Positions 1 through 8,348 of a stretch of DNA of 64,000 bases are shown in pieces. Source of the DNA: Ensifer adhaerens (GTDB lineage: Bacteria; Pseudomonadota; Alphaproteobacteria; Rhizobiales; Rhizobiaceae); contig NZ_CP118611.1 in NCBI RefSeq assembly GCF_028993555.1, positions 1,234,001 through 1,298,000 on the forward strand. Direction: 5' to 3'. Each line of letters opens with the position of its first letter. The stretch's first letter is position 1. The notes beneath the pieces were generated by a model. The model worked only from the letters and a program-made list of their open reading frames with translations. It was not told the origin of the DNA and ran no database searches. Made by a program: the position numbers and the translations under genes.

Positions 1-132
1 GTTCGGTTCTCGAACCAATCTCCAATGCGTGACCTGATGCGTTGGCTTCGGTCACAGAGTGACGTTCGGCTCCCGGCTTCCCATTCTCCTTGAGGAGCGC
101 AGCCCGGACCTGCCGGGCTCGCTAGAACCTGA

Positions 133-1200
133 TCAGGACAGCTGGGATATCGTCGACGCGCCTTCCATGGGGCTGGTGTCGCGCCGCTCGTAGGCGCGCT
201 GGTCACGCAGGATCTGGAAGGCGATCGTCAAAAGCTTGCGTGCGATCGCCACACGCGCCTTGTTCACTCCTCTGAACTTCAAGTGGTCGTACTGGGCGCG
301 CAGCTCAGGATCGCTGGCGATGGCGGGGGTGACCGCCTCGACGAACGCCCAGCGCAACCATTTATTGCCCTGCTTGATGATCTTGCCGTGGTAGGTCTTG
401 CCGCCGGAGGAATAGGTCGATGGCACGAGGCCGGCATAGGCGGCCAGCTTCTTCGGGGTGCGGAACCGGCTGATATCGTCGATCTCCGCATCGATCAGCC
501 GGGCGAAGAACTCGCCGATGCCGGGGATCGTCTTCAACAGCCTGACATTGCCATTGCCCTTGGTCATCGCCCGGATCGTTGCTTCCGCCTGCTTGATCCG
601 CACGTCAATGTCGCCGATGAAGGCGAGGCCACGGTCGATCTGGATACGGTCGATCGCTGAGACCTCAATCTGCGCCAGCTGGCTGCGGCCGGCCTTGCCA
701 AACAGGTCCCCAAGCGTCTTCAACTGCGCCGTCTGTTCCGGATAACGATCAAACACCGTGACTATGCGGTTCTTCGTCATCGTGCGCAGCCGCACGTAAA
801 ACATCCGCTCGCGCAGCGCGACACGCAACTCGCGGGCCTTGTCGCTCGGTGCCCAGGCCTGTGGCACCAGGTCGGCCCTGAGCAGGTGTGCCAGCACGGT
901 GGCGTCGATCTTGTCGGTCTTGATCTTGGCGTCGGCGATCGCCTTGACCTTCAACGGATGGGCGAGAACGACATCATCACATATGTCGTCGAGCCAGTCG
1001 TAGATCACCATCCAGTTGCGCGTCGCCTCGACAACCGCATGGCTGTTCTCGCGATAGCGTTCGAGAAAGCTGCCCAGCGACTGGCGGTCGTTCTTCACCC
1101 GGCCGGATCTGAGCGTCTTGCCGCCCGAATCCTGCACCACCAGGTGGCTGTAGGATTTGTGGTAGTCGACGCCGATATGGTATTCATAGGACGCAGTCAT
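133..1200 (-). CDS. IS110-family transposase (DEDD recombinase)
   Basis: 355 residues, the usual IS110 length. The N-terminal RuvC-like DEDD domain shows D12 (in GVDYHK), E58 (in VVEATRNW), D96 and D99 (in KTDKIDA). The C-terminal Transposase_20 half has the PGIGEFFARL helix-hairpin-helix-like motif and the serine region PSTYSSGG that supplies the proposed nucleophile. The frame is open 30 codons further upstream, but the start at 1200 places MTASYEYHIGVD directly before the catalytic aspartate as in relatives. In this family the enzyme, guided by a bridge RNA, catalyses cut-and-paste-like recombination without classical inverted repeats. The frame is intact, so the element may be active. IS110 and IS1111 subgroups are not separated with certainty here; the long upstream non-coding region favours IS110. 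Confidence 0.93.
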   Translation of the reverse strand: MTASYEYHIGVDYHKSYSHLVVQDSGGKTLRSGRVKNDRQSLGSFLERYRENSHAVVEATRNWMVIYDWLDDICDDVVLAHPLKVKAIADAKIKTDKIDATVLAHLLRADLVPQAWAPSDKARELRVALRERMFYVRLRTMTKNRIVTVFDRYPEQTAQLKTLGDLFGKAGRSQLAQIEVSAIDRIQIDRGLAFIGDIDVRIKQAEATIRAMTKGNGNVRLLKTIPGIGEFFARLIDAEIDDISRFRTPKKLAAYAGLVPSTYSSGGKTYHGKIIKQGNKWLRWAFVEAVTPAIASDPELRAQYDHLKFRGVNKARVAIARKLLTIAFQILRDQRAYERRDTSPMEGASTISQLS

Positions 1201-1450
1201 GCTTCCAACTCCCGTGTTGAGATCTCGAAAACCCCAACAGGATAAGCCGAAAGGCTGGAAGCGTGACTGTCCCTCGATCATCACCTGCATCTCAGTGATC
1301 CGTTCTCTCCGCGGGCGACCTCTTTCATGTCACCTCCTTGGTTTTGGTCGGCTTGGACGTTACGGTTGGCCGCATCCATCTGCCGGACCGGGGTGTAACC
1401 CGGATGCGGGGCGCGAATAGCCGGGGGCGATGCGAAACGGTATCATCGCT
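1201..1450 (-). ncRNA. candidate IS110 bridge RNA / left-end region
   Basis: Non-coding DNA directly upstream of the transposase start. In the IS110 group the sequence between the left end and the transposase gene is transcribed as a structured bridge RNA that selects donor and target DNA (established for IS621). Here the segment holds strong secondary structure: CCGGG at 1388-1392 pairs with CCCGG at 1399-1403 around a 6-base loop, inside GCATCC (1372-1377) facing GGATGC (1402-1407). Both pairings use bases 1402-1403, so they are partly alternative. I cannot define the RNA ends or the guide loops from sequence alone, and part of the segment could belong to the xthA 3' region. Confidence 0.35.
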
Positions 1451-1490
1451 GGGCATAGGTTAGCAGCCTCGTTGCCGCAATTTGAGGCGA

Positions 1491-2264
1491 TCAATCCCGC
1501 AACGTGATCCACACCGGAGCGTGATCGCTCGCACCGTCTACGCCGCGCACTTCGCGGTTTATGCCAGCACCGGTAAGTTTGCGGGAAAGCTTGCGGCTGA
1601 GCAGCATATGATCGAGCCGGAGCCCCGCGTCGCGCTGCCACCGGTTCCGGCGATAGTCCCAGAAGGTGAAGATTTGTCCCTTCGGATGGACCTTGCGCAG
1701 CGCATCGAGCCAGCCCTGGTCAAGAAGCGTACGGAACGCGGCCCGACTTTCCGGCTGAACCAGAGCGTTGTCGTCGTAGGAACCTGTCGGGTAGATGTCG
1801 CGCGGTTCCGGCACGATGTTGTAGTCGCCTGCAAGCACTACAGGCAGATCGAGGGCGTAGAGTTCGGCCGCGTGTTTGGCCAGGCGCTCGTGCCAGGCAA
1901 GCTTGTAGGTAAACTTGGGGCCGGGCCGCGGGTTGCCGTTGGGAGCATAGAGGCAGGCGATCAGAATGCCGCTGACGGCAGCCTCTATGTAGCGAGCCTG
2001 GTTATCCGAGGGATCACCGTCGAGCCCGGCTCGGGTCAGGACCGGCTCGTTGTCGCGCGCGAGGATCGCCACACCATTCCAGGCGGATTGTCCCTGCCAG
2101 ACAGCGCCATAGCCGGCGGCCTCGATCGCCGAACGCGGAAACTGCCGGTCGGTGGCTTTCAGTTCCTGCAGGCAGACGATATCTGGCGTGGTTTCCTCCA
2201 GCCAGGCGATCAGGTTTTCGAGCCGCTTGTTGATGCCGTTGATGTTGTAGGTGGCGATCTTCAT
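1491..2264 (-). CDS. xthA: exodeoxyribonuclease III
   Basis: 257 residues, a full-length member of the exonuclease III / AP endonuclease (EEP) family. Visible motifs: MKIATYNINGI at the start, the metal-binding glutamate in CLQELKATD, the GDYNIVPEPRDIY block with the catalytic Asp and Asn, LRLDHMLLS, and the terminal SDHAPVW catalytic Asp-His. These enzymes remove 3' blocking groups, cut at abasic sites and degrade 3' to 5'. The gene starts 13 bases after the alpha/beta hydrolase stop, with a CAGGG ribosome site, and is the last gene of the ligD-ku operon. That position suggests a role in cleaning 3' ends during double-strand break repair in addition to base excision repair; this is inference. 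It may be one of several xth paralogues in the genome. Confidence 0.93.
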   Translation of the reverse strand: MKIATYNINGINKRLENLIAWLEETTPDIVCLQELKATDRQFPRSAIEAAGYGAVWQGQSAWNGVAILARDNEPVLTRAGLDGDPSDNQARYIEAAVSGILIACLYAPNGNPRPGPKFTYKLAWHERLAKHAAELYALDLPVVLAGDYNIVPEPRDIYPTGSYDDNALVQPESRAAFRTLLDQGWLDALRKVHPKGQIFTFWDYRRNRWQRDAGLRLDHMLLSRKLSRKLTGAGINREVRGVDGASDHAPVWITLRD

Positions 2265-2277
2265 CCCTGCGAACAGA

Positions 2278-2919
2278 TCAGCGCGTCAGCCGGGCGGCCC
2301 GGGCTGCCACCGCATCGGCCACCGTCTTCAAATGATCGGCCGTCGAAAAGCCGGAAATGCTCTTGCGCGGCTTGAGGTCATGATCGCCGTCCTCGAGCCA
2401 CAAGACTTCGATGGCGTCGGAAAGGGCATAACCCGGAACCTCCTCACGCGTGCCGAACTCGTCGCGGGTGCCCTGGCAAATCAGGGTTGGCGTCTTCAGC
2501 CCGGCCAGATGCTTGGTGCGCAACTGCTCGGGCTTTGCCGGCGGGTGGAAGGGATAGCCGAGGCAGAGCAGGCCGACGATCTTGCCAGCCGCGTGCAGCT
2601 GGTCGGCGACCATGCTCGCAACCCGCCCGCCCATCGATTTGCCGCCGATGATGAGCGGTCCCTTCGCGCCGAGCGCCTCGATAGCGGCCAGGTATTCCGG
2701 ATTGAGCGTCTCGGCGCGCGGTGGGGGTTTGCGCCCATCCGACGTTCGCCGCGCCGCCATGTATCCGAACTCGAAGCGGGCGACGCGGAAACCGGCGGCA
2801 GCAAGCGCCTTGGCCGTCGCACTCATTGATGCGGAATCCATCGGCGCGCCGGCGCCATGGGCAAGAAGAATTGTGACGGCCGCATCGTCAGGTCCGTCGA
2901 AAAGGAATTTTTCACTCAT
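2278..2919 (-). CDS. alpha/beta hydrolase of the KANL3/Tex30 (dienelactone-hydrolase-like) type
   Basis: 213 residues. The alpha/beta-hydrolase core is clear: oxyanion segment LLAHGAGAPMDS near the N-terminus, nucleophile elbow GGKSMGG, an acid in QGTRDEFG and a late histidine in EDGDHDLKPRK. Length and the short N-terminus match the small cytosolic KANL3/Tex30-like hydrolases, whose substrates are unknown. The ATG at 2919 lies one base after the stop of the BRCT/TPR gene, so translation is probably coupled, although the frame stays open further upstream. It separates that gene from xthA inside the NHEJ operon. A repair role is not implied by its own sequence; the link is positional only. Confidence 0.82.
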   Translation of the reverse strand: MSEKFLFDGPDDAAVTILLAHGAGAPMDSASMSATAKALAAAGFRVARFEFGYMAARRTSDGRKPPPRAETLNPEYLAAIEALGAKGPLIIGGKSMGGRVASMVADQLHAAGKIVGLLCLGYPFHPPAKPEQLRTKHLAGLKTPTLICQGTRDEFGTREEVPGYALSDAIEVLWLEDGDHDLKPRKSISGFSTADHLKTVADAVAARAARLTR

Positions 2920-2920
2920 G

Positions 2921-4006
2921 TCAGCCTGCTGTCCTCGGGCGGCCCTGGAGATCGACATATTGCACGCCGCGTTCTGCCGTTCGCGCCCATTCGCTATCGC
3001 TATCGAGTTCGAGATAGCGGCACCACCAGCGCCTGGCTTCAACGAGGTCGCCTGCATCGAATTCGAGCTTTGCGAGATTGAAGACGGCGTCGGCGTAATC
3101 GCCGTCGAGCTCGATTGCCTTCTCGAGATGCCGGCGCGCGGCATCGATCCGCCCTCGCTCGCTCATCAGCCCGGCGAGGTTGAACCAGGCCTCGACGAAA
3201 GATGGATCGAGCTTGATGGCGCGGGCGTAATCATGCGCCGCATCCAGCTCCCGCCCCGCGGCCTTCAGGCAATTGGCACGGTTGAAGGCCGCGACAGAGT
3301 CCGTTCGATCCATGGCGAGATAGCGCTGATAGAAAGCGGCAGCCTCCTCGTGGTCGCCATTCGCCTCCGCCTCCTCCGCCAGATCGAAGAGGTCTTCCAA
3401 GGCAGCATCATCGGGCGTGTCGAGATCGAAGAGCAGTTGCCCGTTCAGCTCGCTCAGTCCCTCAGCGCTCCGGGCGTAGATCGTATCGGTACCGCCGTGT
3501 AGGAGAGAGAGTGCCGTCAACGAGGCGACCTCTCCGGAACGATGAACGGACCGGGCGATGGCGCTCCAGCTCGCCCCGCTGCCAATCAGTTCCGCATATT
3601 TTCTAGCGAGGATCAGGTCACGGAACGAATAAGGCTCGCTGTCATGCTCAAAAGCATCGAACAGCGACAGGAGATCGAAGGTTCGAGGAGAAAGCCTGGC
3701 CTGATCGATCAGCGACTGACGCGTGAGTGCGGATGCCGCGGGCACCGACATGAGGCCGAGAAGGCGAAGGAAACCGTTCTCACTTACGAGCCATCGTCCG
3801 GCCGCATGTTCGGCGTCGAAACGTGCCTCGATTTCAGCTTCGCTCGACTTTGCAAGCAGGCCTCGGCCAAACACCAGATATGTCGTCTGGCGCGTAACGC
3901 CGCGCCGCAAGTGGCCGAACTGTCGCTCCACTTCCCGCGCCACAAGTCGCCGCGGGAAGGCCGAGAGCCCCCCAACAATGCCGAATGTCTGGCCTGCAAC
4001 CGCCAT
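2921..4006 (-). CDS. BRCT-like / helix-turn-helix / TPR protein of the ku operon
   Basis: 361 residues. Residues 1 to about 86 look like a BRCT domain: GIVGGLSAFPRR, then TTYLVFGRGLL, and the closing GRWLVSENGFLRLLGL, the pattern seen in BRCT repeats such as that of LigA. About 95-155 resembles a MerR-like helix-turn-helix (PYSFRDLILARKYAELI, GASWSAIARSVHR). About 205-345 contains four TPR units, for instance AFNRANCLKAAGRELDAAHDYARAIKLDP. The start overlaps the ku stop by one base (TGATG). BRCT domains bind phosphopeptides or DNA ends and TPRs bind proteins, so a scaffold role in end joining is plausible. Domain calls are by eye; the protein is annotated in relatives only as a TPR protein. 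Confidence 0.8.
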   Translation of the reverse strand: MAVAGQTFGIVGGLSAFPRRLVAREVERQFGHLRRGVTRQTTYLVFGRGLLAKSSEAEIEARFDAEHAAGRWLVSENGFLRLLGLMSVPAASALTRQSLIDQARLSPRTFDLLSLFDAFEHDSEPYSFRDLILARKYAELIGSGASWSAIARSVHRSGEVASLTALSLLHGGTDTIYARSAEGLSELNGQLLFDLDTPDDAALEDLFDLAEEAEANGDHEEAAAFYQRYLAMDRTDSVAAFNRANCLKAAGRELDAAHDYARAIKLDPSFVEAWFNLAGLMSERGRIDAARRHLEKAIELDGDYADAVFNLAKLEFDAGDLVEARRWWCRYLELDSDSEWARTAERGVQYVDLQGRPRTAG

Positions 4007-4896
4007 CAGGCTTTCTTCTTCGCCGTCGGTTTTGCCGCCGTCCGCTTGGCCGCAGCCGGGGTTGCTGCCTTGGCCGTTTCCTTCACAGCCGGCTCGGCTT
4101 TGGACTTGCTCTTTGCCGGTGGCTTGGATTGCGACAGGCTTGCCTTCAAAGCATCCATGAGATTGATGACGTTGCCGCGCTCCGGTGCTGCCGCAATGAT
4201 CGGCTTATGACCTTTAAGCTTCTCGCGGATCATCTTCATCAGCGCGATCTCGTAACGGTCCTCATAGTTCTTCGGATCAAACACCGTCATCTTCTGCTGG
4301 ATCAGCGCTTCGGCAAGCTGCAGCATTTCCGGGTCGGGATGACCGAGCGGGATATTGCCGAAATACTCGGCGGTCCCGCGCACTTCGCTCGGGTTCCTGA
4401 GAGTACACACGAACATCCCTGTTTCCCGCGAACCGATCGTCACCACTCGCTCGCGGCTCGAAAGCACCAGCCGCGCGATCGCCAGCTTGCCGCTCTTCTT
4501 CAGCGCCTCGCGCAGGACAACGAAGGTTTCCTCCGCCATCGCGCCATCGGGCGCCAGATAATAGGGCGCATCCTGGTAGATCACGTCGACGGAGCCTTCA
4601 TCGACGAAAGCTTCGATGTTCATGGTGTGGTTGGATTCGATCCTGACGCTTTCGAGGTCAGCGTCCTCGATGATGATGTATTTCTTGTCTTCGTATTCGT
4701 AACCCTTGACCAGATCGGAGCGCTCGACGAGGCCGAGCTCCGGGTCGACCGGCTTCATGTTGATCCGGTTGTGGGTGTCCTTGTGAAGCTGATTGAAGCT
4801 GATGCGTTCGCTCGAGCTGGTCGCCGGATAGAGCCTGACGGGGCAACTGACGAGACTGAGTTTGAGATAACCTTTCCAACTTGCCCTGGGCGCCAT
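4006..4896 (-). CDS. ku: bacterial Ku, NHEJ end-binding protein
   Basis: 296 residues, typical of bacterial Ku. The core begins APRASWKGYLKLSLVSCPVRLYP and includes the KGYEYEDKKYIII block, EAFVDEGSVDVIY and the DRYEIALMKMI helix. The homodimer threads on to double-strand ends and recruits LigD. The last roughly 45 residues are rich in Lys, Ala and Pro (for example KPPAKSKSKAEP and TAAKPTAKKKA), a basic tail like those known to modulate DNA binding and threading of bacterial Ku. The gene follows ligD with a 26-base gap and overlaps the next gene by one base. Rhizobia often carry several ku genes, so the copy number here is unknown. Confidence 0.97.
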   Translation of the reverse strand: MAPRASWKGYLKLSLVSCPVRLYPATSSSERISFNQLHKDTHNRINMKPVDPELGLVERSDLVKGYEYEDKKYIIIEDADLESVRIESNHTMNIEAFVDEGSVDVIYQDAPYYLAPDGAMAEETFVVLREALKKSGKLAIARLVLSSRERVVTIGSRETGMFVCTLRNPSEVRGTAEYFGNIPLGHPDPEMLQLAEALIQQKMTVFDPKNYEDRYEIALMKMIREKLKGHKPIIAAAPERGNVINLMDALKASLSQSKPPAKSKSKAEPAVKETAKAATPAAAKRTAAKPTAKKKA

Positions 4897-4922
4897 GATT
4901 GTCTCCTACGCGGCCAAACGCA

Positions 4923-7385
4923 TTACGTCCTCGTTTCGGACAGAAGCGGCAAATCCTTGGCAAAGTCGTCGATATCCGCCCAGGGATCGCCGAAAGTATC
5001 CAGAAGTCCAGGCAGCGAAGAATAGTTCAAATCCTCAGGAGCGTCGATAGTCTCCAGATCCGCCCAGTTGAGCGGCGTCGAGGCGGGCAGATTTGTGAAT
5101 GCACGCAGCGAATAGGGCGCGGCCGCCGTATGGCTGCGGGCATTGCGGTGGAAGTCGATGAAGATCCGCTTGATGCGGTTTTCCTTGCCCATCGTGGTGG
5201 TGAAGGTCTGCGGTGCGCTAGCCGCCAGTTGCGTCGCGATCGCGCCCGTCGCCTGGTGCGTCTTCTTCCAGTCGAGTTTCGGCGTCACCGGTACGACCAC
5301 ATGGATGCCGCTGCCGCCGGACGTCTTGACGAAGGGGACGAGGCCGAGCGCTTCCAGCTCGCCACGGATATGGACGGCTGCCTCGACCACATCGCGCCAG
5401 GCGATGCCTTGGCCGGGATCGAGATCGAAGACGATGCGGTCCGGCTTTTCAAGCCGCTCGCGCTTCGTGCCCCAGCTATGAAGCTCAATCACGCCGAACT
5501 GAGCGAGCGCCAGATAGCCCTTCGTGCCTTCGATCGAGAGGAAGGAATTGGTCTCGCCTTCGGAGTTGGTCGAGTCGAAGCTGATGATCGAGGCCGGCAT
5601 ACCGGTGAACGGATGGCGCTGGAAGAAGCAATCCGCGCGCTTTCCTGTCGGGCAGCGAAAAAGCGATACCGGCCGGCCGAGAATGTGCGGCAGCATGTAG
5701 TCACCGACGAGTGCGTAGTAGACGGCGATGTCGAGTTTGGTCGGCCCGGATTTGCCGAACACCCGACGGTCCGCATTGGTGACCTGGATGCTCGCGAGAT
5801 CGGCATCCGTGATCAGCCGCTTGCGTGGGGCGCGCGACGGCGCCGAAAGCTCGACGTCGCGAAGCCCCTTGAACACCGCATGGCGCAGGACGTTGTCGGT
5901 CGTGCGATTGGCATAATGGATGCGGGCGCTCAGCACAGGGCGAACCCAGGTGATTTCCTTCGGTGCGCCTTCAAGTGCGGCGGCCTCGCCACGCAACGCC
6001 TCCAGCCGTGTCAGCAACTGCCCCGCCGTCTGCGCATCGAACCCGGTTCCGACCTTGCCGCGATAGTGCAGCTCGCCATCTTCCCATTCGCCGAGAGCAA
6101 GAGAAGCAAGCCCTTCGGCAGCCTCGGAGGTGGTGTAACCGGCGATGACGAAATCCTCGTTCTTCAGCGCCTTCGTCTTGGTCCAGGTCTGCGTGCGACC
6201 ACTTCGATAGGGCGCCGAGGCACGCTTCGAGACGATCCCCTCCAGCCCGAGTTCAGACGCTTGATCATAAAGTCCGCGTCCGTCACCTTCGACATGGTCG
6301 CTGAACTGGATGGCCGATCGGCTGGAGATCTGCCCCTCAAGCAGTTGCGCCAACAGCCTCTTCCGCTCCTTCAGCGGGACGCCGGTGAGGTTCCATCCGT
6401 CGAGATAGAGGATATCGAAAGCATAGAAGACGAGCTTGCTGTCGGCGCCGGTTGAAAGTGCATCCTGCAACAGCTCGAAACGGCTGATCCCCTTGTCGTC
6501 GAGAACGACGATCTCGCCATCGATGATCGCCTCGCGGTAGGGCAGCTTCCGAAAGGCATCGGGTAGGTCGCCATAGCGCTTCGTCCAATCAAGCCCGCTG
6601 CGGGTGATCAGCCTGACGTTGCCATCCGAGATATCCGCCATTGTCCGGTAGCCATCGAATTTGATCTCGTGCAGCCAGTCCGGCTTCTCTGGCGGGCTAC
6701 CAGGTGGCTTCGGCGTCGGGCTGGCAAGCTGCGGTTCGATCCGCTGCGGCTTCGGGCCCTTCACCGCACCCGGCAGCGCGCCGGGTTTGAGAACGACCCG
6801 CTTTGCCGTCTTCTTCGGCGGCTCGACCAGTTCCTCGATCCGCCGGCCGCTTTTCACGCTTTCGGGACGCGACGTCAGGATGTCGACATCAGGTTCGGCT
6901 GCAAGGTCATGTTCCTTGAAAAGCAGCCAATTGCGCTGACCGTCCTCGCCCGGCTTCGGCTTCAGCCGCGTCAGCATCCAGCCGCCATTGAGCTTTTCGC
7001 CGGCGAGACGAAACTTGAAGGCGCCGGTCTTCAGGCTCTTTTCGATATCGTCCATCGGCGCCCAGACGCCGGTATCCCAGACGATCATCGGCCCGCCGCC
7101 ATACTCGCCTTCCGGAATTAGCCCCTCGAAGTCGATATAGTCGAGCGGATGATCCTCCGTCTCGACCGCCAGCCGCTTGTCGGCGGGATTGAGTGACGGT
7201 CCCTTTGGGACCGCCCAGCTTTTCAGCACGTCACCGACCTGGAGCCTGAGATCATAATGATCGGCCGTCGCGTGGTGCTTGTGAACGACAAAACGATTGC
7301 CCTCCCCGCCGGTCCTGCCTGCAGGCTCCGGAGTCCTGGAAAAATCCCGCTTTGCGCGGTAGGCCTTGAGCTTCGACGTCGCCAT
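4923..7385 (-). CDS. ligD: multifunctional NHEJ DNA ligase D (PE-LIG-POL)
   Basis: 820 residues. Domain order is phosphoesterase, ligase, polymerase, the Pseudomonas-like arrangement. The 3'-phosphoesterase domain (about 30-150) has FVVHKHHATADHYDLRLQ with its metal-binding histidines. The ATP-dependent ligase domain carries the adenylation lysine K242 in HEIKFDGYR, IDGEIV at about 290 and the WTKTK motif at about 401. The primase-like polymerase domain has the metal-binding pair D654/D656 in FDLDPGQG and GSGIHVVVP. LigD fills, trims and seals ends held by Ku. It is the first gene of the five-gene operon; the divergent TetR gene lies 147 bases away. Confidence 0.97.
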   Translation of the reverse strand: MATSKLKAYRAKRDFSRTPEPAGRTGGEGNRFVVHKHHATADHYDLRLQVGDVLKSWAVPKGPSLNPADKRLAVETEDHPLDYIDFEGLIPEGEYGGGPMIVWDTGVWAPMDDIEKSLKTGAFKFRLAGEKLNGGWMLTRLKPKPGEDGQRNWLLFKEHDLAAEPDVDILTSRPESVKSGRRIEELVEPPKKTAKRVVLKPGALPGAVKGPKPQRIEPQLASPTPKPPGSPPEKPDWLHEIKFDGYRTMADISDGNVRLITRSGLDWTKRYGDLPDAFRKLPYREAIIDGEIVVLDDKGISRFELLQDALSTGADSKLVFYAFDILYLDGWNLTGVPLKERKRLLAQLLEGQISSRSAIQFSDHVEGDGRGLYDQASELGLEGIVSKRASAPYRSGRTQTWTKTKALKNEDFVIAGYTTSEAAEGLASLALGEWEDGELHYRGKVGTGFDAQTAGQLLTRLEALRGEAAALEGAPKEITWVRPVLSARIHYANRTTDNVLRHAVFKGLRDVELSAPSRAPRKRLITDADLASIQVTNADRRVFGKSGPTKLDIAVYYALVGDYMLPHILGRPVSLFRCPTGKRADCFFQRHPFTGMPASIISFDSTNSEGETNSFLSIEGTKGYLALAQFGVIELHSWGTKRERLEKPDRIVFDLDPGQGIAWRDVVEAAVHIRGELEALGLVPFVKTSGGSGIHVVVPVTPKLDWKKTHQATGAIATQLAASAPQTFTTTMGKENRIKRIFIDFHRNARSHTAAAPYSLRAFTNLPASTPLNWADLETIDAPEDLNYSSLPGLLDTFGDPWADIDDFAKDLPLLSETRT

Positions 7386-7532
7386 ATCGCAAAGCTAGGG
7401 CGTGTTTGCAGAGGCCGCAATATGCGGCTAGGCAGGCTTGATGGTATCTGAACATACAGAAGTTTATTTCAGAAAATTGTTGCTTTCCAATATCGCCTCG
7501 ATTAACACTGCAGTGGAATTTGGAAAGTCGCC

Positions 7533-8180
7533 ATGATCGAAAAACCGAAAGCACCACGCTCTCGCGGCCGGCCCCAAATCCGTCCCGATGACGAGACCCG
7601 CCAGGTGATCGTATTGGCTGCCGAAAGACAGTTCTGCGATCTTGGATATGAGACCGCCAACATCAATGTCATCGCCCAGAATGCCGGCGTCTCCACGAAG
7701 ACGCTCTATCGGCTGTTTCCGACGAAGGCCGATCTTTTCGAATGTGTCATCTCGTTCAGGATTTCCGAGTTCGTTATCGAAGTTGACGAGGAGCATCTGG
7801 ACGCGGTGGGCCTGAAGGCAGGTCTCGTGCGCCTGCTCGCCGCCTACGGGCACCTCGTGCTTGCGGCAGACACGATTGCCATCATCCGCCTGGTGCTTGC
7901 CGAGGCAGAGCGCTTTCCGGAGATCGCTGCCACGTTCTGGGAAAAGGCGATCGAACGGACGAATGCGACGCTGGAGCATTGGCTCAAGAGGCAATCGGAG
8001 GCTGGCCGGCTGATCATCGCCTGCCCTTATCAGACGGCTGGTATGTTGCGCGGCATGATGGCGATGGAGCCGCAACGCGCCGTCATGATGGGACGCGTGA
8101 GTACGATCGACGAAGCGACGATCATCACCCGCGCGGAAGTTTGCGCTGAGATCTTCTTGTCTGGTACTGTACCAAGATAG
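7533..8180 (+). CDS. TetR/AcrR-family transcriptional regulator
   Basis: 215 residues. The N-terminal DNA-binding domain (about 20-70) has AAERQFCDLGYETANINVIAQNAGVS followed by the TetR signature KTLYRLFPTKADLF. The rest is a helical ligand-binding domain (LAEAERFPEIAATFWEKAIER is typical of the AcrR-like C-terminal fold). It is transcribed away from ligD and has no tightly linked target gene downstream; the next gene, a chemoreceptor, starts 168 bases later. It could repress itself, ligD or distant genes. A GGAAAG ribosome site precedes the start at 7533. The ligand is unknown. Confidence 0.9.
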   Translation: MIEKPKAPRSRGRPQIRPDDETRQVIVLAAERQFCDLGYETANINVIAQNAGVSTKTLYRLFPTKADLFECVISFRISEFVIEVDEEHLDAVGLKAGLVRLLAAYGHLVLAADTIAIIRLVLAEAERFPEIAATFWEKAIERTNATLEHWLKRQSEAGRLIIACPYQTAGMLRGMMAMEPQRAVMMGRVSTIDEATIITRAEVCAEIFLSGTVPR

Positions 8181-8348
8181 CTCCGCGGCTGTCGTCCACA
8201 GCCAATCTTTCGCGCTGTCATCCAGGCGTCATCAAACTGTAACCTGAGACCGTATAACTCTCCGCGCGGGAGCTCGCCCCGCCGGGCGCATGAGGCGTCG
8301 CGACCAGCCCTTCGGCATAGCCTCCTCCCTTCAAGCCCGGTGATTGTT

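Larger units (their letters stand above)
1..1460 (-). mobile_element. IS110-family insertion element, approximate limits
   Basis: A complete-looking IS110-type transposase (133-1200) is flanked by non-coding DNA on both sides: at least 132 bases downstream, and about 290 bases upstream before the xthA stop at 1491. IS110 elements lack classical terminal inverted repeats, and I could not find a repeat that fixes the ends, so these limits are only approximate and the downstream end may lie outside the window. The long upstream non-coding stretch is what IS110-group elements are known to carry. The element sits just beyond the 3' end of the repair operon and does not interrupt any gene visible here. 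Confidence 0.6.

Noticed and set aside
4899..6455. 518-codon open frame on the plus strand opposite ligD
   Set aside because: It is fully antisense to a gene with complete motifs, has no recognisable domain and an arginine-rich composition typical of GC-rich shadow frames.
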